6,373 nucleotides of DNA, taken from assembly GCA_913031335.1 (NCBI GenBank), contig CAJWGI010000081.1, positions 1-6,373 on the forward strand, written 5' to 3'. The translations under genes were made by a program, and so were the position numbers. This DNA is from an uncultured Anaerolineales bacterium (lineage in GTDB: Bacteria > Chloroflexota > Anaerolineae > Anaerolineales > UBA11657). The notes beneath the pieces were generated by a model. It was not told where the DNA came from, ran no database searches, and worked only from the letters and a program-made list of their open reading frames with translations. Below are positions 1 through 6,154 of the stretch, piece after piece (positions within the stretch are counted from its first letter, which is position 1; each line of letters opens with the position of its first letter).

Positions 1-809
1 CTGTGGAGCTGCTGCAGGATGATGAGCGTTATGCAGATCTTGCGCCGCCGTTGCAGGCCGAAATGGAGCGTGCCGGAATCACGCTGACGAAAATGACCGA
101 AAACAGGCCGATCATGCCGGAGGAATACACCACGCTGAACACGCTGGTGGATACCGTCGAGCAGCGCTGCCTGGAAATGCAGGCCACCGAGCTTGCTGAA
201 AGAAGAGCGGTGCTGGAAGCGGTGCGTGCCAGCATCCGCGCCCCAGCTTACGAGTGTTCCCTTCAGGAAGCCGATGTGCTCAGCGAGCGGCTACTGGCCA
301 CACTTCAAGAAGCCGATTACCAGACTGTGGGTCAAGTGCTGGAAGAACTCGCCATGAATCCCGATGCGATTCTGGCGCTGCATGGCGTCGGCCCGAAGGT
401 GTTGGAGAAGCTGCTGGGCACGCTCACTGAACTGGCTGCCGCTTTGCCTGAGCCTGAGCCCGAGCCCGAGCCGGAAGAGGAAGTTGCGGCCGCGGAAGAA
501 AGCGCCGTTGCTGATGCGTCATCCGAGCAGCCCGTGGCCGCGGCCGAACCCGCCGATGAGCCGGAAGAGCCGGCCGAGGCCGAAGCGGACATCGCCGAAG
601 AGCCCGTGGTGCAGCCGGCGCACGAGCCTGTGCCGGAAGACTGGAAAGAGGACGAGCCGGACATCGACCAGCTGCTCAAGCCCGAGCAGAAAAAGAAGAA
701 ACAGCGCAAGAAGCGCACTGTGGTCTTTGATGACGAGCGCGGCGTGTTTATTACCTCGCACGCGCACAAGCGCGATGCCGACCAGTTTGAATGGGACGAG
801 GAGTTATAG
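1..809 (+). CDS. nusA: Transcription termination/antitermination protein NusA, C-terminal part (5' end outside window)
   Basis: NusA binds RNA polymerase and nascent RNA and modulates pausing, termination and antitermination. Only the last 268 codons are here; the GTG at 3 is an internal codon, and the S1/KH RNA-binding domains would lie upstream. Visible parts, numbered from the codon at 3: a helical segment (about 1-115), a helix-hairpin-helix with GVGPK at 128-132, a Pro/Glu/Ala-rich acidic linker (about 149-225) that begins with five Pro-Glu pairs, a basic cluster KPEQKKKKQRKKR (nt 678-716) and a final tail with TVVFDDERGVF and an acidic end. Identification rests on the position immediately before ylxR-infB and on resemblance to the long NusA tails I recall from Chloroflexota. 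The catalytic-style core that would prove it is not in the window. The gene ends 10 nt before the chosen ylxR start. Confidence 0.8.
   Translation, partial: VELLQDDERYADLAPPLQAEMERAGITLTKMTENRPIMPEEYTTLNTLVDTVEQRCLEMQATELAERRAVLEAVRASIRAPAYECSLQEADVLSERLLATLQEADYQTVGQVLEELAMNPDAILALHGVGPKVLEKLLGTLTELAAALPEPEPEPEPEEEVAAAEESAVADASSEQPVAAAEPADEPEEPAEAEADIAEEPVVQPAHEPVPEDWKEDEPDIDQLLKPEQKKKKQRKKRTVVFDDERGVFITSHAHKRDADQFEWDEEL
447..476 (+). repeat. In-frame hexanucleotide repeat encoding (Pro-Glu)5 in NusA
   Basis: Five tandem six-base units (CCTGAG, CCTGAG, CCCGAG, CCCGAG, CCGGAA) encode alternating Pro-Glu at the start of the acidic linker of NusA. The units differ only at wobble positions. This looks like a low-complexity coding repeat that can expand or contract in frame; a regulatory role is not indicated. 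Confidence 0.85.
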
Positions 810-813
810 GGGG
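808..813 (+). promoter_or_regulatory. Ribosome binding site deciding the ylxR start
   Basis: AGGGGG lies 6 nt before GTG 820, a good Shine-Dalgarno spacing with one G:U wobble. An alternative GAGGAG at 798-803 lies inside the end of nusA and is 10 nt from GTG 814. The starts 814 and 820 differ by only two codons and cannot be separated by sequence alone. Confidence 0.5.
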
Positions 814-819
814 GTGGCG

Positions 820-1143
820 GTGAGCAAGAACAATAGCGTGAAAGGCCAAGCGCGGCGGAGACGAGTGCCGCTGCGCACCTGCATCGGCTGTCGTGAGACT
901 GCCTCGAAACGCGGCCTGATTCGTATTGTGCACAGCCCAACTGGCGTGCAGGTTGACCCGACCGGAAAACAGGCCGGGCGCGGCGCTTACGTGCACGCGC
1001 AGTGGGTGTGCTGGGAGAGCGCTCTGCAGGGGCAGCAAGTCGCGCAGGCGCTGCGCATGGAAATAGGCCCGCAGGACCGGCAGCGGCTGCAGGCTCATGC
1101 CGCCACGCTGCCCGACGCCGAGTGCGACAAGGTGGTCCAATGA
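820..1143 (+). CDS. ylxR (rnpM): YlxR/DUF448 family RNase P modulator
   Basis: A small basic protein of 107 aa from GTG 820 (109 aa if GTG 814 is used), close to the usual 90-100 aa of the family. The family signature is clear: a basic N-terminus (RRRR at 12-15), RTCIGC at 19-24, the GRGAYVH block at 53-59 and a Cys-Trp at 64-65, followed by a helical C-terminus. YlxR homologues are nucleic-acid-binding proteins; in Firmicutes the protein has been described as a modulator of RNase P (RnpM) and as a nucleoid-associated regulator. It sits between nusA and infB, its invariant position in many bacteria. Its TGA overlaps the infB ATG (ATGA at 1140-1143), suggesting translational coupling. Family assignment is firm; the RNase P role is carried over from homologues. 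Confidence 0.93.
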   Translation: MSKNNSVKGQARRRRVPLRTCIGCRETASKRGLIRIVHSPTGVQVDPTGKQAGRGAYVHAQWVCWESALQGQQVAQALRMEIGPQDRQRLQAHAATLPDAECDKVVQ

Positions 1144-2927
1144 GCGAGCAGAACGACGCTCCGGTAGCGGTGCCGGTCCCTGAAGTCGTCACTGTACGAG
1201 ATCTGGCCAGCCTGATTGACGCCAGCCCGATAGCCATCATCAAACAGTTGATGGCCAATGGCGTGATTGCCAACATCAATCAACAGATTGATTATGACAC
1301 CGCCGCCATTGTCGCTGAGGAGATGGGTTGCGTGGTGGAACCGGTCAAGGTGGAAGAGGCCGCCGCAGACGAGGCTCCCGGTGAGGCGCCCGCCTGGCGC
1401 AAGTTAATCGAAGAGGAGGCCGCCGGGGATCTGGAGACCAGACCGCCGGTGGTGGCCATTCTCGGGCACGTGGACCATGGCAAGACCTCGCTGCTGGACG
1501 TCATTCGCCGCACGGAAGTGGCCGAGGGCGAGGCCGGAGGCATCACGCAGCACATCGGCGCTTATCAGATAGAGCGGGACGGGCGTAAGATTACTTTTCT
1601 TGATACGCCCGGCCATGAGGCTTTTACCGCCATGCGCGCCCGCGGCGCTCAAACGACAGACATTGTCATCCTTGTGGTAGCGGCCGATGATGGCGTGATG
1701 CCTCAAACGCGGGAGGCTATCGCCCACGCTCAGGCGGCGGGAGTGCCGATGGTGGTGGCGCTGAACAAAATGGATCGCACAAATGCAAATGCCGAACGGG
1801 TGAAGCAGCAACTTGCCGATGCCGGGCTGACGCCGGATGACTGGGATGGTGACACGATGGTGGTACCGGTCTCGGCCAAAGAGGCGACCGGCATTGACGA
1901 CTTGCTGGAAGCGATCCTGCTAGTCACAGACGAGATCGCGATTCAAGGCAACCCGAAAGCCGCCGGCGCAGGCACGGTGATTGAAGCGCAGATAGATAAA
2001 TCGCGCGGGGTTATGGCCACGTTGCTGGTGCAAAACGGCGCCCTCGCCAAGGGTGACGTGATTGTGGCCGGCCCTGCCTGGGGACGCATCCGCGCGATGT
2101 TCGCCCACGATGGAACTACCATTGAGGCCGCGCTGCCCTCGTCTCCTGTGGAGGTGATGGGATTGGACACCGTGCCGAGCGCGGGCGACATGTTCAACAC
2201 TGTCGAGAGCGCGCGGCAGGCGCGGGCGCAGGCGGATGAGTACCGCGCGGCCCGAAAGGCCTCCAAGCAGAAGCCGGACACGGTCGATTTGCAGAACATC
2301 TTTGCTCAGTTCGAGGCCGGCAGCGCGCAGGAGTTGAACCTTGTTGTCAAGGCGGATGTGCAGGGGTCGCTTGAACCGATTATGTCTTCCCTCGAGCGGC
2401 TCGGTGACGAGGGGTTGAAAGTGCGCCTGCTGCACGCCGAGACCGGCAATGTCAGCGAGAATGATGTGCTGCTGGCAGCCGCGTCGCACGCGATTGTGAT
2501 TGGGTTTAATGTCAAACCGGATGCAGCCGCGCGCAGTCTTGCAAGCACTGAGGGCATCTCCATCCGGCAGTACGAGGTGATATACCGGCTGGGGGAGGAT
2601 GTTGATAATGCGCTCAAAGGGCTGCTGGAACCCGAATCCCGCGAAGTGGTGCTGGGAGAGGCGGAGGTGCGCGCCGTGTTCAAGATATCAAAAGTGGGCC
2701 GCATTGCCGGCTGTTACATGCGCGAGGGCGAGTTTCGCCGCAAGGCGCGCGCGCGCGTTTTGCGCGGCGACGAAGTGCTGCACGATAGCGCTGTTGCCTC
2801 GCTGAAACACGAAAAGGACGATGTCAATCAGGTGCGCAAAGGTTTCGAGTGCGGCATTGGCCTGAAGGGATTTCAGGCCTTTGAAGTCGGGGATGCGCTG
2901 CAGTGCTACGTAGTGGAAGAGGCGTGA
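1140..2927 (+). CDS. infB: Translation initiation factor IF-2
   Basis: A GTPase that places fMet-tRNA on the 30S subunit and promotes 50S joining; 595 aa. After one IF2_N domain (about residues 15-65) and a short acidic linker, the G domain shows G1 GHVDHGKT (109-116), G2 GGIT (133-136), G3 DTPGH (155-159), G4 NKMD (209-212) and G5 SAK (245-247). Domain II follows, then a variable linker (about 365-390). The C-terminal IF2 domains include VKADVQGSLEPI, IVIGFNVKPDA and the end block KISKVGRIAGCY to GFECGIGL, which belongs to the fMet-tRNA-binding region. ATG 1140 was chosen because the IF2_N domain begins just after it and it makes an ATGA overlap with ylxR, with AAGG at 1129-1132 as ribosome binding site. 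An in-frame open stretch upstream to 1002 lies inside ylxR and shows no IF-2 similarity. The length is close to compact IF-2 of Thermus (about 570 aa) and far below E. coli (890 aa). Confidence 0.98.
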   Translation: MSEQNDAPVAVPVPEVVTVRDLASLIDASPIAIIKQLMANGVIANINQQIDYDTAAIVAEEMGCVVEPVKVEEAAADEAPGEAPAWRKLIEEEAAGDLETRPPVVAILGHVDHGKTSLLDVIRRTEVAEGEAGGITQHIGAYQIERDGRKITFLDTPGHEAFTAMRARGAQTTDIVILVVAADDGVMPQTREAIAHAQAAGVPMVVALNKMDRTNANAERVKQQLADAGLTPDDWDGDTMVVPVSAKEATGIDDLLEAILLVTDEIAIQGNPKAAGAGTVIEAQIDKSRGVMATLLVQNGALAKGDVIVAGPAWGRIRAMFAHDGTTIEAALPSSPVEVMGLDTVPSAGDMFNTVESARQARAQADEYRAARKASKQKPDTVDLQNIFAQFEAGSAQELNLVVKADVQGSLEPIMSSLERLGDEGLKVRLLHAETGNVSENDVLLAAASHAIVIGFNVKPDAAARSLASTEGISIRQYEVIYRLGEDVDNALKGLLEPESREVVLGEAEVRAVFKISKVGRIAGCYMREGEFRRKARARVLRGDEVLHDSAVASLKHEKDDVNQVRKGFECGIGLKGFQAFEVGDALQCYVVEEA

Positions 2928-2931
2928 CGGA

Positions 2932-3324
2932 ATGGCGCGAGCACGCGGAATCGGTCGCAAGCGTGTAGCCGAACGGCTGCAGGCGGCAATCGCCGATTTG
3001 ATTCGCACCGGCATGGGCGATTCCCGGCTGGAACTTGTCACCGTGACGGATGCTCGCGTTGACCGCGAATTGGAACAGGCGAACATCTGGGTGTGCGCGC
3101 CCGCGTTGAAAGATGACCGGCGCGAGCAGGTGTTGGAGGCGCTCGCCGGGGCGCGTGGCTTCATCCGCCGCGAGCTGGCCGGGCGCCTGCGCATGCGCCG
3201 GATGCCACGTCTGGAGTTCCACTGGGATTTCACGCCCGACCACGCTGTGCAAATCGAGAAGCTGATTGATGGCGTCGCTGCGCTGAACGAGAGACTCGAT
3301 GAAGGCGGAACTGCGCAAAGCTAG
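2932..3324 (+). CDS. rbfA: 30S ribosome-binding factor A
   Basis: A KH-like-fold protein of 130 aa needed for late maturation of the 30S subunit and 16S rRNA 5' end processing; homologues are typically 110-135 aa. The N-terminus (MARARGIGRKRVAERLQAAI) is the usual basic helix with RVAERLQ. The central strand LVTVTDARVDRELEQANIWV (36-55) matches the family pattern in which a TVT-D-V segment precedes a D-L--A-V strand. The helix AGARGFIRRELAGRLRMRRMP leads into LEFHWDFTPDHAVQIEKLID. The start lies 4 nt after the infB stop, with GAGG at 2919-2922 about 9 nt upstream. Its last 26 nt are shared with the start of the next gene in another frame. Family membership is firm. Confidence 0.95.
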   Translation: MARARGIGRKRVAERLQAAIADLIRTGMGDSRLELVTVTDARVDRELEQANIWVCAPALKDDRREQVLEALAGARGFIRRELAGRLRMRRMPRLEFHWDFTPDHAVQIEKLIDGVAALNERLDEGGTAQS

Positions 3325-4279
3325 GCGATGGCTGCACGCCGCAGAGCACATATGCGTGGTGAGCCACACGAGCCCGGATGGCGACGCGGTCGGCTCGATG
3401 CTCGGGCTGACATGGGCGCTGCGCGCGGCCGGCAAGCGCGTCTCACCGGTCCTTCCCGACGACGTGCCCGCCACCTTCGCGTTTCTCCCCGGAAGCGCGG
3501 AAGTGACTCAGGAAGCGCCCGCCGACGCTGACCTGCTTGTGGCGCTGGACACCGCCGACATAGAGCGGTTGGGCTCGCTGGGCCGGCAGTTGGATCGGCC
3601 AATCGATATTAACATCGACCATCACGTCAGCAACAGCCGTTTTGGCAGCATCAATCTCGTGGCAAGCGATACCGCTGCCACTGCTGAACACCTTGTGGAG
3701 TTGCTGCAGCCGTTTAGCCTTGCGCTGGACGAACAGGTGGCCAATTGTTTACTCACCGGGCTGGTGACAGATTCGCTCGGCTTTCGCACTGACAGCACCG
3801 GGTCAGCCACGCTGGCTACGGCGCAGAAGTTGATGCAGCACGGGGGCCGGCTGCACGAAATCTACGAGCGAACGCTGCACCGGCGCTCTTTTGAAGCTAT
3901 CAAGTTGTGGGGTCAAGCGCTCGGCACGGCGCGCTGCGAAGACGGCCTGGCATGGACGCAGGTGACGCTGGAGGGCAAAGCGGAAATCGGGTACACGGCC
4001 AACGGGGACGCGGATGTGGTTTCGCAACTGACCGCTATTGAGGGAGCGGAGGTAGCCGTGGTTTTTGTGGAGCGCCCGGACGCGGAGGTGAAGATAAGCT
4101 GGCGCGCGGTGAGCGGTCTGGATGTGGCCGCTATTGCGCAGCATTTCGGCGGCGGCGGGCATCGCGCAGCCGCGGGTGCAAACATGCACGGCACCACGCT
4201 GGCGCAGGCCGAGCGCATGGTGCTGCGGCGTACGCGCGCAGCGTTGCAGCAATATCGGCAGAACGGCTCCGGTCGTTAG
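3299..4279 (+). CDS. nrnA: DHH/DHHA1 phosphoesterase, NrnA-like oligoribonuclease / pAp phosphatase
   Basis: A 326-aa cytoplasmic DHH-family phosphoesterase, the usual length for NrnA. The DHH domain shows all metal-binding motifs: H23 with D27 and D29 (SHTSPDGDAVGS), D84 (LVALDTAD), D107-H108-H109 (INIDHHVSN) and D158 (GLVTDSLGF). The C-terminal DHHA1 substrate domain has GGGGHRAAAG at 284-293. Bacterial NrnA enzymes degrade 2-5 nt RNAs and dephosphorylate 3'-phosphoadenosine 5'-phosphate; some relatives act on cyclic-dinucleotide products (pApA, pGpG). Which substrate dominates here cannot be told from sequence. ATG 3299 is chosen because the next in-frame ATG or GTG would cut motif I; GAGAG at 3289-3293 gives a 5-nt spacing. 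It overlaps rbfA by 26 nt, which suggests coupled translation. nrnA between rbfA and truB is a recurring arrangement in several phyla. Confidence 0.93.
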   Translation: MKAELRKARRWLHAAEHICVVSHTSPDGDAVGSMLGLTWALRAAGKRVSPVLPDDVPATFAFLPGSAEVTQEAPADADLLVALDTADIERLGSLGRQLDRPIDINIDHHVSNSRFGSINLVASDTAATAEHLVELLQPFSLALDEQVANCLLTGLVTDSLGFRTDSTGSATLATAQKLMQHGGRLHEIYERTLHRRSFEAIKLWGQALGTARCEDGLAWTQVTLEGKAEIGYTANGDADVVSQLTAIEGAEVAVVFVERPDAEVKISWRAVSGLDVAAIAQHFGGGGHRAAAGANMHGTTLAQAERMVLRRTRAALQQYRQNGSGR

Positions 4280-4281
4280 CG

Positions 4282-4310
4282 GAAAGCCGCGGCGGGGGCG
4301 AAGCCCTTTC
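4282..4310 (+). promoter_or_regulatory. Possible hairpin in the nrnA-truB gap, abutting the truB start
   Basis: This 31-nt gap is the longest non-coding stretch in the window. GGGC (4296-4299), a GAA loop and GCCC (4303-4306) can form a 4-bp stem. Alternatively GAAAG (4282-4286) can pair with CTTTC (4306-4310) around an inner GGC/GCC stem. Either fold would hold the G-rich stretch (4294-4298) that is the only ribosome-binding-site candidate for truB. There is no U-tract, so it is not an intrinsic terminator. The pairing is short and could be chance in GC-rich sequence. Confidence 0.3.
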
Positions 4311-5192
4311 ATGAACGGATGGCTGCTGGTTGACAAACCGGGCGGGGTGAGTTCGCACGATGTTGTCCAGAGTGCGCGCCGCTGGCTGTGCCAGCGCAGA
4401 GTCGGTCACACCGGCACGCTGGATCCGCTCGCCACTGGACTGCTGGTACTCTGTCTTGGCGCCGCCACCAGACTGAGCGAATACCTGCTTGGACAATCAA
4501 AAAAATATCGCGCTTTGGTGCGGCTCGGCCAGACCACTGACAGCTACGACGCGGATGGGGAGGTCACCACTACGCAAGCGGTGAGCGTCAATCGCGCGGA
4601 GTTGACCGTCGCATTGCATGGATTCCGGGGGGTAATCGAGCAGATTCCACCGGCGTTTTCGGCGATAAAAAGCGCGGGGCAACGCGCGTACAAACTGGCG
4701 CGCGAGGGAAAGCCGGCGCGGTTGCCGGCGCGCATCGTGCGCATTGAACAACTCTCCTTGATTGATTTCGAAGCGCCTGATGTCACTCTGGAACTGGCCT
4801 GTTCGGCGGGTACATACGTGCGTTCGCTGGCGCACGACCTGGGCCAGGTGCTTGGTTGCGGAGCGCATCTCGCGGCTCTGCGGCGCACCGCCGTGGGGCC
4901 GTTTGCGCTGGAGCACGCCCACACCCCGGCGGAACTTGAAGCGGCATTCCGCGCCGGGCGCGGCGAGCGTCACGTGCTCTCTCCCGGGGCGGCGCTTAGC
5001 GACTGGCCTGAGATTCGGCTGCGGGGCGAGGACGTGCGCAGCCTGCAACACGGCAACGCGGTCACAGTCCCCGGGAGCATAGCCCCTCGCCTCGGTCTCG
5101 CCTATGATTCACGCGGCGAATTGATTGCAGTAGTAGAGGGACAGCCCGCCACTGGGCAATGGCAGCCCAGAAAGGTGCTGACCCTGGCATGA
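4311..5192 (+). CDS. truB: tRNA pseudouridine(55) synthase TruB
   Basis: Converts U55 in the T-loop of elongator tRNAs to pseudouridine and also acts as a tRNA chaperone; 293 aa, a normal bacterial length. Key residues are all present with a constant offset of 10 from E. coli TruB: H33 and catalytic D38 in GHTGTLDPLATG (32-43), Y66 in SKKYRA (E. coli Y76) and R171 in GTYVRSLAHDLG (E. coli R181). IPPAFSAIKSAGQRAYKLAREG matches the family block before the RNA-binding insert. The C-terminal part, with PEIRLRGEDVRSLQHGNAV and a closing WQPRKVL, fits the PUA-like TruB_C domain. ATG 4311 is the only plausible start, since no in-frame ATG or GTG lies between the nrnA stop and it. The ribosome binding site is weak (G-run 4294-4298, about 12 nt upstream). 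It ends in a 4-nt ATGA overlap with ribF. Confidence 0.97.
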   Translation: MNGWLLVDKPGGVSSHDVVQSARRWLCQRRVGHTGTLDPLATGLLVLCLGAATRLSEYLLGQSKKYRALVRLGQTTDSYDADGEVTTTQAVSVNRAELTVALHGFRGVIEQIPPAFSAIKSAGQRAYKLAREGKPARLPARIVRIEQLSLIDFEAPDVTLELACSAGTYVRSLAHDLGQVLGCGAHLAALRRTAVGPFALEHAHTPAELEAAFRAGRGERHVLSPGAALSDWPEIRLRGEDVRSLQHGNAVTVPGSIAPRLGLAYDSRGELIAVVEGQPATGQWQPRKVLTLA

Positions 5193-6154
5193 CGCACGTG
5201 CACTCGCTGGCGGATGCGCAACCCGCCGTACCGACACTGCTGACCATCGGCTCCTTCGACGGCGTGCACCGTGGCCATCAGGCGCTGGCGACTGACATGG
5301 TGATGAGCGCGCGCAGCCTCGGCCACCAAGCGGTCGTGCTTACGTTTTTCCCGCACCCCTCTGTGGTGCTGCGTGGACGCCGTCCGGCCTTCTACATCCA
5401 CCGGCCCGAGGAAAAAGCAGCCGCTCTGGAGGAGTTGGGCGTGGACTGGGTGGTCACGTTGCCTTTCGATGAGCGCCGCGCGCAAGTCACGGCGGCGGAT
5501 TTTGCGCGGCAGCTGCGCCGTGAACTCGATTTCCGCCGGCTCTGGTGCGGCGACAATTTTGCCTTTGGGCGCGCGCGCGAGGGAGACGTGGCTTGGCTGC
5601 GCGAACACTCGGGTGACTTCGGGTTTGACCTGCATGTGCTCGCGCCAGTGCAGCAGCAGGGTAGGGTGATCTCCAGCAGCCGTGTGCGCGGCTACATTCG
5701 CGCCGGCGACGTGGCCGCGGCGGCGCGTTGCCTCGGGCGTCCGCTGCGCATCCCCGGAACCGTGGAGCCTGGCGCGGGGCGCGGGCGCTCTATCGGCGTG
5801 CCCACCGCAAACCTGACTGTGTGGCCGGAGCGGGCGTGCCCGGCGGCCGGGGTGTACGCGGCTTTTGCGCGGATTGACGAGAAGAGCCACGCCGCAGTGG
5901 TTAATGTCGGCCTGCGTCCTACATTTGAGGATGGCAGCGGCAGCGTCACCATCGAGGCGCATTTGCTCGACTTCAATGACGATCTTTACGGCCGAAGCCT
6001 GGCGCTGGATTTCATTGCGTGGCTGCGCGCCGAACGCAAATTCCCGCATGCGCAGGCTTACGGCGCGCAGATAGAGGCGGATCTGGCCGCGGCGCGTGCG
6101 CTGCTGGCGAACGTGGAGAACGAATGGCACCTGACCGAGAAATATACCTTCTGA
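5189..6154 (+). CDS. ribF: Bifunctional riboflavin kinase / FMN adenylyltransferase (FAD synthetase)
   Basis: Phosphorylates riboflavin to FMN and adenylates FMN to FAD; 321 aa, as usual for bacterial RibF. The N-terminal nucleotidyltransferase domain shows GSFDGVHRGH (21-30) with the HxGH-type motif, WCGDNFAFGRAREGD in the middle and ISSSRVRGYI starting at 161. The C-terminal flavokinase domain has GRSIGVPTANL ending at 209 (PTAN at 205-208), NVGLRPTF (239-246), the catalytic-Glu block EAHLLDFNDDLYG from 256 and FIAWLRAERKF. ATG 5189 is preferred over an in-frame ATG at 5159 because it forms the ATGA overlap with truB, as ylxR/infB does, and gives the usual short lead before the first motif. 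AAGGTG at 5172-5177 can serve as ribosome binding site. The end overlaps the next gene by 31 nt. In Bacillus and Proteobacteria ribF homologues are often followed by rpsO-pnp or ileS; here a flavoprotein gene follows. Confidence 0.96.
   Translation: MTHVHSLADAQPAVPTLLTIGSFDGVHRGHQALATDMVMSARSLGHQAVVLTFFPHPSVVLRGRRPAFYIHRPEEKAAALEELGVDWVVTLPFDERRAQVTAADFARQLRRELDFRRLWCGDNFAFGRAREGDVAWLREHSGDFGFDLHVLAPVQQQGRVISSSRVRGYIRAGDVAAAARCLGRPLRIPGTVEPGAGRGRSIGVPTANLTVWPERACPAAGVYAAFARIDEKSHAAVVNVGLRPTFEDGSGSVTIEAHLLDFNDDLYGRSLALDFIAWLRAERKFPHAQAYGAQIEADLAAARALLANVENEWHLTEKYTF
6115..6118 (+). promoter_or_regulatory. Ribosome binding site for the thyX-like gene, inside ribF
   Basis: GGAG lies 5 nt before ATG 6124 within the last codons of ribF. 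It supports the overlapping start of the downstream gene rather than a later start after the ribF stop. Confidence 0.7.

Noticed and set aside
3..5. GTG at 3 as a true gene start
   Set aside because: The frame is open to the window edge and the protein lacks the NusA N-terminal domains, so this is a truncated view of a gene starting upstream.
1002..1139. 46-codon in-frame upstream extension of infB
   Set aside because: It lies wholly inside ylxR, is low-complexity Ala/Gly/Arg and has no IF-2 similarity; ATG 1140 has the coupled overlap and begins just before the IF2_N domain.
332..1279. Long open frame on the minus strand (315 codons) across nusA-ylxR-infB
   Set aside because: It mirrors the nusA acidic repeat region (Gly/Ser runs opposite Pro/Glu codons) and crosses three well-supported genes; no recognisable domain.
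1414..1419. Perfect AGGAGG inside infB as an internal ribosome binding site
   Set aside because: No ATG, GTG or TTG start lies within 5-12 nt; it simply encodes part of a Glu-Glu-Ala run in the linker.
2747..2758. Alternating GC tract in infB
   Set aside because: It is explained by Lys-Ala-Arg-Ala-Arg coding in a GC-rich genome.
4122..4310. In-frame open stretch upstream of truB
   Set aside because: It overlaps the DHHA1 domain end of nrnA and contains no TruB-like sequence; the canonical TruB start (NGWLLVDKPGG) follows ATG 4311.
5159..5188. Upstream ATG for ribF
   Set aside because: It would add ten residues overlapping truB further; the ATGA overlap at 5189 fits the pattern seen at ylxR/infB and typical RibF N-termini.
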